A DNA stretch of 64,000 nucleotides from Mycolicibacterium mucogenicum DSM 44124 (GTDB taxonomy: Bacteria > Actinomycetota > Actinomycetes > Mycobacteriales > Mycobacteriaceae). The position numbers and the translations under genes were made by a program. The stretch spans positions 4,650,001 through 4,714,000 of the forward strand of contig NZ_CP062008.1 in assembly GCF_005670685.2 (NCBI RefSeq). Direction: 5' to 3'. The notes below the pieces were generated by a model. It did no database searches, was not told the DNA's origin, and worked only from the letters and a program-made list of their open reading frames with translations. This document shows, piece after piece, positions 1 to 9,830 of the stretch (position 1 is the first letter of the stretch; every line of letters starts with the position of its first letter).

Positions 1-275
1 CGCGGCGAGCGCGGATAGGCGAAACTCAGTGCGGCAGAAGGCACGTCGACGTGTGCGACCTGCCCGGTGGCATGCACGCCGGTATCCGTCCGCCCCGCGG
101 TGACCAGGCGCACCGGCTCACGGAACACCGTCGACAACGTCTCTTCGATGACACCCGCGACCGTGCGCTGCCCGGCCTGCGGTGCCCAACCGGCGAATTC
201 GGTGCCGTCGTACGAGATATCCAGCCGTAAACGAACGTGCCCGCCATCGGATTCGATGGCGGGCACGTCGTTCAC
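1..275 (-). CDS. truA: tRNA pseudouridine synthase A, N-terminal part (cut by window edge)
   Basis: TruA isomerises U38-U40 in the tRNA anticodon arm. Read on the minus strand from a GTG at 275, about 91 residues are present and the gene runs off the window. The family signature is visible: an [16 protein letters not shown] segment near residue 15, then [13 protein letters not shown], whose first Asp is the catalytic nucleophile. The start lies 7 bases after the rplQ stop, so the gene is the last visible member of the alpha operon. The GTG fits the spacing, but no strong independent ribosome binding site is evident, so translation is probably coupled to rplQ. Confidence 0.9.
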   Translation of the reverse strand, partial: MNDVPAIESDGGHVRLRLDISYDGTEFAGWAPQAGQRTVAGVIEETLSTVFREPVRLVTAGRTDTGVHATGQVAHVDVPSAALSFAYPRSP

Positions 276-282
276 AGCGTGA

Positions 283-834
283 TTAGGACTTGGCCTCATC
301 CTCGGTCGCCTCAGCCTCGGCCTCAGCGGTCTGAGCGTCGGCGATGCCCTCGTCAGCAGCCTCGACCTCGGCAACCGGAGCCTCGACAGCGGCTTCCTCA
401 GCGGGAGCCTCGGCTTCGGCAGCCTTCGCCTGAGCGGCGGCCGCGCGACGGGCGCGGTCGGCCTCGGAGACGACGGTCTTCTCCCGGACCAGCTCGATCA
501 CAGCCATGGGGGCGTTGTCGCCCTTGCGGTTCTCGACCTTGATGATGCGGGTGTAGCCGCCCTCGCGGTCCGCGAAATGCGGTGCGATCTCGGCGAACAG
601 GGTGTGCACCACGTCCTTGTCGCGGATCTTCTTCATCACCTCGCGCCGGTTGTGCAGCGCGCCCTTCTTGGCGTGGGTGATGAGCTTCTCGGCGTACGGA
701 CGCAACGCCCGGGCCTTGGCATCAGTGGTCTTGATGCGGCCGTGCTCGAACAGCGAGGTGGCCAGGTTGGCCAGGATCGCCTTCTGGTGCGACGACGACC
801 CGCCGAGGCGAGCACCCTTAGTGGGTTTGGGCAT
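283..834 (-). CDS. rplQ: 50S ribosomal protein L17
   Basis: L17 is a large-subunit protein near the exit tunnel. The first ~120 residues match the family, starting [21 protein letters not shown]. The protein is 183 residues, longer than the ~120 usual in many bacteria. The extra C-terminal ~60 residues are almost entirely Ala, Glu, Val and Asp, a low-complexity acidic tail typical of mycobacterial L17. The gene follows rpoA by 61 bases and precedes truA by 7. The ATG at 834 has an AGGAGAA ribosome binding site just upstream. Confidence 0.97.
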   Translation of the reverse strand: MPKPTKGARLGGSSSHQKAILANLATSLFEHGRIKTTDAKARALRPYAEKLITHAKKGALHNRREVMKKIRDKDVVHTLFAEIAPHFADREGGYTRIIKVENRKGDNAPMAVIELVREKTVVSEADRARRAAAAQAKAAEAEAPAEEAAVEAPVAEVEAADEGIADAQTAEAEAEATEDEAKS

Positions 835-895
835 TGCTACTTCTCCTAATTGGGGCCGGCCCCCGTATCAGGTAGGGCCGGGACGGAATTTCTTA

Positions 896-2032
<1,137 letters not shown>

Positions 2033-2638
2033 TTACTTCGAGTAGAACTCGACGATCAGCTGCTCGGTGAGCGGCACGACGATCTGGGCGCGCTCGGGCA
2101 GCTGGTGCACGAGGATGCGCTGACGCTCGCCGACGACCTGCAGCCACGACGGGACCGGACGGTCACCGGCGACCTCGCGAGCGATCTGGAACGGCAGGGT
2201 GTTCAGCGACTTCGGCTTGATGTCGATGATGTCGTACTGCGACACCCGGTAGCTCGGGATGTTCACCTTGACACCGTTGACGGTGAAGTGACCGTGGCTG
2301 ACCAGCTGACGGGCCATGCGGCGGGTACGGGCCAGGCCGGCGCGGTACACGACGTTGTCCAGACGGCTTTCGAGGATCTGCAGCAGGTTCTCACCGGTCT
2401 TGCCAGCCTTGCGGTTGGCTTCCTCGTAGTACTTGCGGAACTGCTTCTCCATGACGCCGTAGGTGAAGCGAGCCTTCTGCTTCTCCTGCAGCTGGGTGCG
2501 GTATTCGCTCTCCTTGATCCGCGCGCGGCCGTGCTGGCCGGGCGGGTAGGGGCGCTTTTCGAACGACTGATCGTCACCGACGAGGTCGACGCCGAGGCGG
2601 CGCGACTTGCGGGTGGCGGGTCCGGTATAACGAGCCAT
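2033..2638 (-). CDS. rpsD: 30S ribosomal protein S4
   Basis: S4 nucleates 30S assembly by binding 16S rRNA. In several bacteria it also represses its own operon. The 201-residue protein carries the S4 RNA-binding domain around residues 92-155 (LESRLDNVVYRAGLARTRRM, then RQLVSHGHFTVNGVKVNIPS). Length is normal, and it lacks the Zn-binding Cys set of some S4 forms. It sits 14 bases after rpsK with an AGGAGG site (AGGGAGGATT). See the structured rpmJ-rpsM spacer for possible S4 autoregulation of this operon. Confidence 0.98.
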   Translation of the reverse strand: MARYTGPATRKSRRLGVDLVGDDQSFEKRPYPPGQHGRARIKESEYRTQLQEKQKARFTYGVMEKQFRKYYEEANRKAGKTGENLLQILESRLDNVVYRAGLARTRRMARQLVSHGHFTVNGVKVNIPSYRVSQYDIIDIKPKSLNTLPFQIAREVAGDRPVPSWLQVVGERQRILVHQLPERAQIVVPLTEQLIVEFYSK

Positions 2639-2652
2639 TTTTCAAATCCTCC

Positions 2653-3069
2653 CTAGACCCGGCGCCGCTTGGGCGGACGGCAGCCGTTGTGCGGCTGCGG
2701 GGTGACGTCGGAAATCGCGCCAACCTCGAGGCCGGCGGCCTGCAGCGAACGGATCGCGGTCTCGCGGCCCGAACCCGGGCCCTTCACGAAGACGTCGACC
2801 TTCTTGACACCGTGCTCCTGCGCCTTGCGGGCAGCGTTCTCGGCGGCGAGCTGCGCGGCGAACGGGGTGCTCTTGCGCGAACCCTTGAAGCCGACGTGAC
2901 CCGACGAGGCCCAGGCGATGACGTTGCCCTGGGGATCGGTGATCGAGACGATGGTGTTGTTGAACGTGCTCTTGATGTGAGCGGCGCCGTGCGGGACGTT
3001 CTTCTTTTCCCGGCGACGAGTGGGCTTGCCGCGCTTCGAAGCAGCGCCGGCTTTCTTGGTGGGTGCCAT
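2653..3069 (-). CDS. rpsK: 30S ribosomal protein S11
   Basis: S11 forms part of the 30S platform by the E site. The 138 residues include a basic N-terminal tail, [19 protein letters not shown] near 33-50, and the C-terminal [19 protein letters not shown] signature. Length is normal. Only 4 bases separate it from the rpsM stop, so translation is likely coupled. Confidence 0.98.
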   Translation of the reverse strand: MAPTKKAGAASKRGKPTRRREKKNVPHGAAHIKSTFNNTIVSITDPQGNVIAWASSGHVGFKGSRKSTPFAAQLAAENAARKAQEHGVKKVDVFVKGPGSGRETAIRSLQAAGLEVGAISDVTPQPHNGCRPPKRRRV

Positions 3070-3073
3070 TTAC

Positions 3074-3448
3074 TTACCTGGCCTTCTTCTTGCCGGCGAT
3101 GGTGCGCTTCGGGCCCTTGCGGGTACGCGCGTTGGTCTTGGTGCGCTGGCCACGCACGGGCAGGCCACGACGGTGGCGCAGGCCCTGGTAGCAACCGATC
3201 TCGATCTTGCGACGGATGTCGGCCTGCACCTCGCGGCGCAGGTCACCCTCGACCTTGAGGTTGCCTTCGATGTAGTCGCGCAGCTGGGTCACCTGGTCGT
3301 CGGTGAGGTCCTTGGTGCGCAGGTCCCGGTCGATGCCGGTGGCAGACAGGATTTCCTGGCTGCGGGTACGGCCGATGCCGTAGATGTAGGTCAGCGCGAT
3401 CTCCATGCGCTTGTCACGCGGGAGATCAACGCCCATGAGGCGTGCCAT
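3074..3448 (-). CDS. rpsM: 30S ribosomal protein S13
   Basis: S13 sits in the 30S head and contacts the 50S and P-site tRNA. The 124-residue protein has the [13 protein letters not shown] helix-hairpin-helix-like segment near residue 22 and the C-terminal [20 protein letters not shown] tail. It starts at the ATG at 3448. A 155-base spacer with three stem-loops separates it from rpmJ, unlike the tight junctions elsewhere in the operon. Confidence 0.98.
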   Translation of the reverse strand: MARLMGVDLPRDKRMEIALTYIYGIGRTRSQEILSATGIDRDLRTKDLTDDQVTQLRDYIEGNLKVEGDLRREVQADIRRKIEIGCYQGLRHRRGLPVRGQRTKTNARTRKGPKRTIAGKKKAR

Positions 3449-3493
3449 CAGGCAGTGTTCCTTTTCGTTGCGGAGGTCTGATCCCAGTCCGTT

Positions 3494-3553
3494 CCCCGTC
3501 TTTTTCGGGGTCCGGCCTCCGTGCCGGACGTGGTTGAGGGCCGTCTGCCCTCA
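3494..3553 (-). promoter_or_regulatory. Three consecutive stem-loops in the rpmJ-rpsM spacer
   Basis: In the order transcribed, the arms are TGAGGGC/GCCCTCA (3535-3553, 5-base loop), GTCCGGC/GCCGGAC (3510-3529, 6-base loop) and CCCCG/CGGGG (3494-3510, 7-base loop). They fill 60 bases just before rpsM. No T-run follows, so this does not look like a simple terminator. In E. coli, S4 binds a structured element at the start of rpsM to control this operon. A functional analogue here is inference only. Confidence 0.55.
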
Positions 3554-3603
3554 GTGGTACTGGGAGGTCTGCATTCAGTTTTGGGTGCTGCTTGAGCTGA
3601 TGC

Positions 3604-3717
3604 TCAGCCCTGCCGCTGCTTGTGCCGCGGGTCAGAGCAGATCACCATGACCCGGCCGTGGCGGCGGATCACCCTGCACTTGTCGCAGATCGGCTTGACG
3701 CTCGGGTTCACCTTCAC
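3604..3717 (-). CDS. rpmJ: 50S ribosomal protein L36
   Basis: This 37-residue protein reads [20 protein letters not shown] at its N-terminus and ends with [12 protein letters not shown]. It has the Cys-X2-Cys and Cys-X4-His zinc-ribbon ligands of the Zn-binding L36 form. It starts at GTG 3717, 46 bases after the infA stop. It is a structural protein of the 50S subunit near the peptidyl transferase region. The zinc-ligand form is the one repressed and exchanged under zinc limitation in mycobacteria that carry a second, Cys-free copy. No such copy is in this window. Confidence 0.96.
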
Positions 3718-3763
3718 GACTTAGCGATCCTTTTCTCGGTTCTGGATTGGTGGTGCTCGGGCG

Positions 3764-3985
3764 TTACTTGTAGCGGTACACGATGCGGCCACGGGACAGG
3801 TCGTACGGAGAGAGCTCCACTACGACACGGTCCTCCGGCAGGATGCGGATGTAGTGCTGCCGCATCTTGCCGCTGATATGGGCGAGCACCTTGTGACCGT
3901 TCTCCAGCTCAATGCGGAACATCGCATTGGGCAGGGGCTCGATCACGCGACCCTCGACCTCGATGGCGCCGTCTTTCTTGGCCAT
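3764..3985 (-). CDS. infA: Translation initiation factor IF-1
   Basis: IF-1 blocks the 30S A site during initiation. The 73 residues form one S1-type OB fold ([20 protein letters not shown] through RIVYRYK), identical in length to other mycobacterial IF-1. It is the first gene of the alpha-type operon here, with a ~260-base upstream region shared with a divergent flavoreductase gene. The ATG at 3985 follows an AGAGGATTACCAAAG leader with a weak GAGG site. Confidence 0.98.
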   Translation of the reverse strand: MAKKDGAIEVEGRVIEPLPNAMFRIELENGHKVLAHISGKMRQHYIRILPEDRVVVELSPYDLSRGRIVYRYK

Positions 3986-4148
3986 ACTCTTTGGTAATCC
4001 TCTGGTTCTTCGGTTTCGTATCTCATACGCCCGTGCTCGGCGCAGAGCCCACCCCGGCTACAAGAACGTGGACTTAATGCCAGGAAATTCCGGGGAACTT
4101 CAAAACAGAGCACGCAAAGAGCCGGCGCAGAAGCTGCACCGTTGGTCC

Positions 4149-4177
4149 ACGATACCCGCTCGGACCCCAGGTACCAA
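4149..4177 (-). promoter_or_regulatory. Putative housekeeping promoter for infA operon
   Basis: On the minus strand a TTGGTA (4172-4177), a 17-base spacer and a TATCGT (4149-4154) lie about 165 bases upstream of the infA start. The spacing and T/A positions fit a SigA-type promoter. The assignment rests on pattern alone. The rest of 3986-4250 shows no other feature I can support, except a possible weak CATAAT -10 (4237-4242) reading rightward just before the gene at 4251. Confidence 0.4.
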
Positions 4178-4250
4178 AATCCGCGAGGCACCCCGGCAGA
4201 CCCTAGGTGGGCGCATCGTCTTCGCAAGTCAGGGCGCATAATGAACAACG

Positions 4251-5951
4251 ATGACTGGACCCGCTTCCCCGGCTCGCAATCCGGTGATTCTCACCGTGGA
4301 CGACGATCCCGCAGTGTCCCGGGCCGTCGCCCGCGACCTGCGCAAACACTATGGCGAGCGTTACCGGATCGTACGCGCCGAATCCGGACAGGACGCGCTG
4401 GTAGCGATCAACGAGCTGCAGCTACGGGGCGACACCGTGGCGATGTTCATCGCCGACTACCAGATGCCGGAGATGAACGGCATCGACTTCCTGGAACTGG
4501 CCATGGACGTGTTTCCGCTGGCCCGCCGCGTGCTGCTGACCGCGTACGCGGACACCCACGCCGCGATCAACGCCATCAACCTGGTCGACCTGGACCACTA
4601 TCTGCTCAAGCCCTGGGACCCGCCCGAGGAGAAGCTGTACCCGATCATCGACGGCCTGCTGGAGGCCTGGCACGAGGTCGGCGACCGCGCCGTCCCGCAC
4701 ACCAAGGTGATCGGCCACCGGTGGAATCCCCGCTCGTGGGAGGTCCGCCAGTTCCTGGCCCGCAACCAGCACTACTACCGGGCATACGCGTCGGACGAGC
4801 CCAAGGGCAAGCAGCTGCTGACTGCCGCCGGCCTCGACGGGCTGGAGCTGCCGGTGGTGATCTCCGAGCAGGGCGAGACGCTGGTCCAGCCGACCGACGC
4901 CCAGCTGGCTGCGATGCTCGGCCTGGCCACCACCCCGTCGCTGGAGATGTACGACCTGGCCGTCATCGGCGGCGGACCGGCCGGTCTGGCGGCCGCGGTG
5001 TACGGCGCGTCCGAGGGGCTGCGCACGGTGCTGATCGAGCGCACCACCACCGGCGGACAGGCGGGCCGCAGCTCGCGGATCGAGAACTACCTGGGCTTCG
5101 AGACCGGAATCTCCGGCGCCGAGCTCACCACCTCGGCGCGGCGGCAGGCCGAGCGCTTCGCGGCCGAGGTCATCACCACCCGTGAGGTCGTCGAACTGGA
5201 TGTCTCGTCGCTGGCCAGTAAGACGCTGACCTTCGACGACGGCCGGAGCATCACCGCACGGTCGGTCATCCTGGCCACCGGCGTCGACTACCGGCATCTG
5301 CAGGTCGCCGGGTGCTGGGAGGACCCCGACAGCGTCGGCAACAGCTACGTCGGCAACGGCGTCTTCTACGGCGCCTCGGTGTCGCAGGCCTCCGAATGCG
5401 CGGGCGAGGACGTCTACATCGTCGGCGGCGCGAACTCCGCCGGCCAGGCCGCGATGTTCATGTCGCAGCAGGCCAAGTCGGTGACGCTGCTGGTACGCGG
5501 CAAGTCGCTCGAGGCGTCGATGTCCTACTACCTGATCCAGCAGATCGAGAACACCCCGAACATCAGCGTCCGGACCTGCACCGAGGTGGTCGACACCTGC
5601 GGCGAGGACGGGCACCTGACCGGGCTGTGGCTGGTCAACAACGCCACCGGCGAGCGCGAGCACGTCGAGTCGACGCGCCTGTGCTGTTTCATCGGCGCCA
5701 CCCCGCGCACCCAGTGGCTGGAGAACGCCGGCATCGCCCGCGACGACCACGGCTTCATCCTCACCGGCCCGGATCTCAAGGACGTCTGCGGCTGGAACCT
5801 GGACCGGCCGCCGCACCACTTGGAAACAAGTGTGCCCGGTGTGTTTGTTGCAGGAGATGTCCGCGCTGAATCGGCCAAACGGGTCGCAGCCGCGGTTGGC
5901 GAAGGCTCGATGGCAGTGATGCTGGTGCACCGGTATCTGGCCGAGACGTAG
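4251..5951 (+). CDS. Receiver domain fused to thioredoxin-reductase-like FAD oxidoreductase lacking the CxxC
   Basis: The 566-residue protein has three parts. Residues ~11-135 are a response-regulator receiver: acidic pocket Asp17-Asp19, phospho-acceptor Asp69 in FIADYQMPEMNG, and Lys120 in LLKPWDP. Residues ~150-225 resemble a thioredoxin/glutaredoxin fold without active cysteines. Residues ~233-566 are a TrxB-like flavoprotein with FAD motif GGGPAG (240-245), pyridine-nucleotide motif GGANSAG (392-398) and a C-terminal GDV motif. Where thioredoxin reductases have CATC, this protein has GASV (about 374-377), so classical disulfide reduction is unlikely. A sensor kinase follows 12 bases later and is its probable partner. 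Similar proteins are annotated as fused response regulator/thioredoxin-disulfide reductase. The true substrate is unknown. Confidence 0.85.
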   Translation: MTGPASPARNPVILTVDDDPAVSRAVARDLRKHYGERYRIVRAESGQDALVAINELQLRGDTVAMFIADYQMPEMNGIDFLELAMDVFPLARRVLLTAYADTHAAINAINLVDLDHYLLKPWDPPEEKLYPIIDGLLEAWHEVGDRAVPHTKVIGHRWNPRSWEVRQFLARNQHYYRAYASDEPKGKQLLTAAGLDGLELPVVISEQGETLVQPTDAQLAAMLGLATTPSLEMYDLAVIGGGPAGLAAAVYGASEGLRTVLIERTTTGGQAGRSSRIENYLGFETGISGAELTTSARRQAERFAAEVITTREVVELDVSSLASKTLTFDDGRSITARSVILATGVDYRHLQVAGCWEDPDSVGNSYVGNGVFYGASVSQASECAGEDVYIVGGANSAGQAAMFMSQQAKSVTLLVRGKSLEASMSYYLIQQIENTPNISVRTCTEVVDTCGEDGHLTGLWLVNNATGEREHVESTRLCCFIGATPRTQWLENAGIARDDHGFILTGPDLKDVCGWNLDRPPHHLETSVPGVFVAGDVRAESAKRVAAAVGEGSMAVMLVHRYLAET

Positions 5952-5963
5952 GAGGAGACCGGT

Positions 5964-7439
5964 ATGGGCGAAACGTGCGCGCGAAGTGAACTGAAAACGC
6001 TGTTCCTTTTCGAGGCGTTGACCGACGAGCAGCTGGACACGCTGTGCGCCAACGGTCACATCGCGACGTTCGAGCCCGGCCCCGTCTGCACCGAAGGCGA
6101 ACCGGCCACCTGCTTCTACGTCATGCTCGACGGCGAGCTGGTGATGTCGATGAAGTCGGGCGGCATCGACATCGAGACCAACCGCACCTCGATGCGCGGC
6201 GTGTACTGCGGCGCCTGGTCCGCGTACATCCCCGACGAGCAGCCGGTCTACGAGGCGTCGGTGCGGGTGACCAAGCCGTCGCGGTTCTTCGTCCTGGACG
6301 CCAACGCCTACGCCGACTTCATGCGCAAGGAATTCCCGATGGCGGTGCACCTGCTGGAGGGCCACAAGGTCGGCGGCCGCCGCGGGCGGCAGATCGTCGG
6401 CCAGCGCGAAAAGCTCCTCGCCCTGGGCCAGCTCTCGGCCGGCCTGACCCATCAGCTGAACAACCCGGCCGCCGCGACCGCGCGCGCCGTCGCCGACCTG
6501 CACGACCGCATCGGCAAGATGCGGCACAAGCTGGCCATGCTGGCCGACGGTCAGGTCAGCCCGCAGTCGCTGCGAGTACTGGTCGGCATTCAGGAAGGCA
6601 TCGCCGAGCAGGTGGCCAAGGCCAGGACGCAGGAGCTGTCGGCCATCGAGGCCTCCGATCGCGAAGACGCAATCGGCGAATGGCTCGAGGACCACGACAT
6701 CGCATCCGCCTGGGACTACGCCCCCACCTTCGTCGACGCCGGCCTGGATGTTGCTTGGCTGGAAGGCATTTCGTCGTCGCTCGGATGCGCCGATGCGTCC
6801 GCGACGCTGCAGGGCGCGCTGGGCTGGCTGAAGTACACCATCGACACCGAGTTGCTGATGTGTGAGATTTCCGAAGCGAGCAAACGGATTTCGACGCTGC
6901 TGGCCGGCGCCAAGCAGTACTCCCAGATGGACCGTGCCCCGTACCAGAACGCCAACGTACATGAGCTGTTGCGCAGCACCCTGATGATGTTCGGTGACCG
7001 CATCGGCAAGGACGGCACCACGTGCGTCAAGGTGGTCAAGGAATACGACCCGGCACTGCCCGAATTGCAGTGCTACCCAGCCGATCTGAACCAGGTGTGG
7101 ACGAACATCATCGACAACGCCCTGCAGGCCATGAAGGGCTGCGGCGTGCTGACGATCCGCACCAAGCGCGTCAGCGACGACACCGTCCGGATCGAGATCA
7201 ACGACAACGGCCCGGGCATTCCGCCCGACGTCATCGAGCGCATCTTCACCCCGTTTTTCACGACCAAACCCTTCGGCGAGGGCACCGGACTGGGGCTCGA
7301 CCTGGCGTGGCGCATCATCTGCGAGAAGCACCACGGCAACATCTACGTCGAATCCAAACCGGGCGACACCACGTTCATCGTCACGTTGCCCGTGCACGCG
7401 CCGGCGCCGGAAGAGTTCCCGGCCGTGGCAGCGGGATAG
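5964..7439 (+). CDS. Histidine kinase with N-terminal cyclic-nucleotide-binding-like domain
   Basis: The 491-residue soluble kinase has a cNMP-binding-type beta-roll at residues ~10-130 (LFLFEALTDEQLDTLC through RFFVLDANAY). Next come an H-box with His163 in LSAGLTHQLNNP, a helical middle region, and a HATPase_c domain at ~375-480. The ATPase shows N-box NIIDNALQAM, G1 DNGPGIP, F-box FTPFFTTKPFGEG and G2 GTGLGLDLAW. No transmembrane helix is seen, so sensing is cytoplasmic. The ATG follows a strong GGAGGAG site, 12 bases after the upstream receiver/flavoreductase gene, and the two should form a phosphorelay. Whether the N-terminal domain binds a cyclic nucleotide or another ligand cannot be told from the sequence. 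Confidence 0.87.
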   Translation: MGETCARSELKTLFLFEALTDEQLDTLCANGHIATFEPGPVCTEGEPATCFYVMLDGELVMSMKSGGIDIETNRTSMRGVYCGAWSAYIPDEQPVYEASVRVTKPSRFFVLDANAYADFMRKEFPMAVHLLEGHKVGGRRGRQIVGQREKLLALGQLSAGLTHQLNNPAAATARAVADLHDRIGKMRHKLAMLADGQVSPQSLRVLVGIQEGIAEQVAKARTQELSAIEASDREDAIGEWLEDHDIASAWDYAPTFVDAGLDVAWLEGISSSLGCADASATLQGALGWLKYTIDTELLMCEISEASKRISTLLAGAKQYSQMDRAPYQNANVHELLRSTLMMFGDRIGKDGTTCVKVVKEYDPALPELQCYPADLNQVWTNIIDNALQAMKGCGVLTIRTKRVSDDTVRIEINDNGPGIPPDVIERIFTPFFTTKPFGEGTGLGLDLAWRIICEKHHGNIYVESKPGDTTFIVTLPVHAPAPEEFPAVAAG

Positions 7440-7496
7440 TTCGACTCACGGCGCGCCGAACGGAATAGCCGCCCGCGCCCCGGAGTTGCCGCAAAG

Positions 7497-8327
7497 GTGA
7501 CCAAACCAGACCTTGGGCGCTACGGCGTATTCGGGCGCGGCGCAACGCCGCAACAGGCAGCAGAAATCGAAGCGCTGGGCTACGGCGCGATCTGGGTCGG
7601 GGGATCCCCGCCCGCGGAACTGGACTGGGTCGAGCCACTGCTCGGCGCGACGGAGCGGCTGAAGGTCGCGACCGGCATCGTCAACATCTGGACGGCGGCC
7701 GCCGGACCGGTGGCCGAGTCGTTCCACCGCATCAACACCGCCTATCCGGGCCGGTTCCTCCTCGGCATCGGCGTCGGGCACCGCGAAGTCATCACCGAGT
7801 ACAAGAAGCCGCTCGACGCGCTGAACGAGTATCTCGACAAGCTCGACGAGTACGGCGTGCCGAAGGAACACCGGGCGGTGGCCGCGCTCGGCCCGAAAGT
7901 ATTGCAATTGTCCGCTGATCGCAGCGCCGGCGCCCACCCCTACCTGACCACCCCGGAGCACACCGCCCAAGCGCGTGAGCTGATCGGGCCGGACGCGTTC
8001 CTGGCGCCCGAGCACAAGGCGATCCTGACGACCGACGCGGACAAGGCGCGGGCCGTCGGCCGCCAGGCCCTGGAGCTTTACCTCAATCTGAACAATTACC
8101 TCAACAGCTGGAAGCGGTTGGGGTTCACTGACTCTGACATCGCCAAGCCCGGCAGCGACCGGCTGGTCGACGCGGTGGTCGCCTACGGCACCGTCGACGC
8201 GATCGCCGCCCGGCTGAAGCAGCACCTCGACGCCGGCGCCGACCACGTACCGGTTCAGGTGCTGACGTCGCCGGACAACTTGGTGCCCGCACTGACCGAA
8301 CTCGCCGGCCCACTGGGCCTGCGGTAA
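7497..8327 (+). CDS. Luciferase-like (LLM class) F420-dependent oxidoreductase, copy 1
   Basis: This 276-residue single-domain TIM-barrel protein is of the bacterial luciferase-like family that in mycobacteria usually binds coenzyme F420. Visible features include the N-terminal EIEALGYGAIWVGGSP, the VATGIVNIW strand and the FLLGIGVGH segment. The start is GTG 7497, since no nearby ATG in frame covers the conserved GRYGVFGRG strand. It lies 57 bases after the kinase gene and 15 bases before a close paralogue, so the four genes from 4251 may be one transcription unit. The substrate is unknown. Confidence 0.85.
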   Translation: MTKPDLGRYGVFGRGATPQQAAEIEALGYGAIWVGGSPPAELDWVEPLLGATERLKVATGIVNIWTAAAGPVAESFHRINTAYPGRFLLGIGVGHREVITEYKKPLDALNEYLDKLDEYGVPKEHRAVAALGPKVLQLSADRSAGAHPYLTTPEHTAQARELIGPDAFLAPEHKAILTTDADKARAVGRQALELYLNLNNYLNSWKRLGFTDSDIAKPGSDRLVDAVVAYGTVDAIAARLKQHLDAGADHVPVQVLTSPDNLVPALTELAGPLGLR

Positions 8328-8342
8328 TTGGAGGGATCGACC

Positions 8343-9191
8343 ATGAGCAAGCTGGACCTGGGCCGCGTCGGAGTGTGGACGTTCGGCGCCCCGACCCCCG
8401 AGCAGGCCGCCGAGATCGAGAAGCTGGGATACGGCGCGATATGGCCGGGCGGCTCCCCCGCCGGCGACCTGGCTTTCGTCGAACCGATCCTGGCCGCGAC
8501 GGAGAAGCTGCAGCTGGCCACCGGCATCGTCAACGTGTGGACGGCTCCCGCGGCGCAGGTCGCCGAGTCGTATCACCGGATCGAGGCCGCGTACCCGGGA
8601 CGGTTCGTGCTGGGCGTCGGCATCGGCCATCCCGAGCACACCAAGGAGTACCGCAAGCCGTACGACGTCCTCGTCGAGTACCTGGACGAGCTGGACGCCG
8701 CGGGAGTTCCGGTGGCGCGCCGCGTGGTGGCGGCCCTCGGCCCGAAGGTGTTGCGGCTGGCGGCTGATCGCAGTGCCGGCGCGCACCCGTACCTCACCAC
8801 CCCCGAGCACACGGCCGAGGCGCGCAAGGTCATCGGGCCGGACGCGTTCCTGGCGCCCGAGCACAAGGTGGTGCTGACCGACGGTTCGGCCGAGGCCACC
8901 GCGGAGGCACGGGCCATCGGTCGACAGACCGTCGACTTCTATCTGAATCTCACCAATTACCTGAACAATTGGCGCCGACTCGGCTTCTCCGAGGACGACA
9001 TCGCCAAGCCGGGCAGCGATGCGTTGATCGACGCGGTCGTCGCCCACGGCACGCCCGACGCCGTCGCCGCACGGCTCACCGAGCACCTCGACGCCGGCGC
9101 CGATCACGTGACGGTGCAGGTGCTCGGCGGCTGGGACAAGCTGGTGCCGACGCTCACGGCGCTGGCTGGTCCGCTGGGCTTGCGCGGATAG
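8343..9191 (+). CDS. Luciferase-like (LLM class) F420-dependent oxidoreductase, copy 2
   Basis: This is a paralogue of the preceding gene, 282 residues, sharing most motifs (GYGAIWPGGSPAGD, LATGIVNVW, VLGVGIGHPEH, ALGPKVLRLAADRSAGAHPY). I start it at ATG 8343, preceded by a GGAGGGA site (about 8331-8337). A TTG at 8328, directly after the upstream stop, would add five non-conserved residues and place the ribosome binding site inside the gene. The tandem pair looks like a local duplication followed by divergence. It ends 8 bases from the convergent gene at 9200, leaving no room for a terminator. Confidence 0.85.
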   Translation: MSKLDLGRVGVWTFGAPTPEQAAEIEKLGYGAIWPGGSPAGDLAFVEPILAATEKLQLATGIVNVWTAPAAQVAESYHRIEAAYPGRFVLGVGIGHPEHTKEYRKPYDVLVEYLDELDAAGVPVARRVVAALGPKVLRLAADRSAGAHPYLTTPEHTAEARKVIGPDAFLAPEHKVVLTDGSAEATAEARAIGRQTVDFYLNLTNYLNNWRRLGFSEDDIAKPGSDALIDAVVAHGTPDAVAARLTEHLDAGADHVTVQVLGGWDKLVPTLTALAGPLGLRG

Positions 9192-9199
9192 CCTGGCGC

Positions 9200-9781
9200 T
9201 CAGCGCTTTTGGTCTTGACCGCCCTGCGGGCTGTCCTGCTTGTCGTGGTGCTGCCAGACGCGGCGCGGCCAGTTCCAGTGCGGCCCGTGCGTCGGCTTCG
9301 GGGTCTCGGCGGCAGGCTGCACGACCACCGGCTGCGCAGGCGCGATGGCCTTCGGCGGGATGACGACGGGCGCGCTGACCACACTGAGGACCGGCGCCGG
9401 CGCCGGAGTCGCCACATGGTTGGCGGTCGGCATCGGGGCCGGAGCGACATACGGAGTTGACCGGGTGTGGTCGACGACGGCCAGGGGTGTCGACGGCTCG
9501 TCGTTGCCGCCGAGCAGGATCGCACCGACCGCGGCGGCGACGGTGACCCCGCCGAACACCATCGCGACGAGCGCGACCCGCATGGTTTTCGGTGTCCGCG
9601 TCGCCGCGAGCGGTGCGGCGGGAATCAGGTTCGGCGCCAGAGGTTCTTCGGCTTCTTCCGGTTCGGTCAGTGACCAGGCCAGCGCTCCGAACGGCATCGT
9701 CGGCATCCCATGGAGGGTTCCGCTGGCCGGGTCAGACGAGTACTCCAGGTTCGGCAGTGTGGCGGTCATGGCAGTGGACAT
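9200..9781 (-). CDS. Single-pass membrane protein with proline-rich exterior, linked to fused-ECF system
   Basis: I do not recognise a named family. The 193-residue protein has a ~68-residue cytoplasmic N-terminus, one membrane helix (about 69-92, VALVAMVFGGVTVAAAVGAI), then a long Pro/Ala/Val-rich outer segment ending in a basic Trp/His/Gln tail (HGPHWNWPRRVWQHHDKQ). The start is ATG 9781, with AGGAG six bases upstream. In-frame upstream codons lie beyond this site and inside the promoter. It has its own copy of the motif shared by four genes in this region (9831-9867) and lies 117 bases downstream of the ECF gene. The layout parallels the protein at 11971. Confidence 0.75.
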   Translation of the reverse strand: MSTAMTATLPNLEYSSDPASGTLHGMPTMPFGALAWSLTEPEEAEEPLAPNLIPAAPLAATRTPKTMRVALVAMVFGGVTVAAAVGAILLGGNDEPSTPLAVVDHTRSTPYVAPAPMPTANHVATPAPAPVLSVVSAPVVIPPKAIAPAQPVVVQPAAETPKPTHGPHWNWPRRVWQHHDKQDSPQGGQDQKR

Positions 9782-9830
9782 GGTGTGCTCCTGTGTCGTT
9801 CTTGCTGTCCCGGATGGGCGGCTCTCACAG

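Noticed and set aside
4251..5951. Naming this gene trxB, thioredoxin reductase.
   Set aside because: The CxxC redox motif is absent and a receiver domain is fused; true thioredoxin reductase function is not supported.
4422..7397. A 991-codon open frame on the minus strand.
   Set aside because: It lies entirely opposite two genes with clear domains. High GC leaves few stops in the opposing frame, and the translation is a low-complexity shadow.
7446..9107. A 553-codon minus-strand frame opposite the luciferase-like genes.
   Set aside because: The internal similarity between its halves simply mirrors the plus-strand paralogues.
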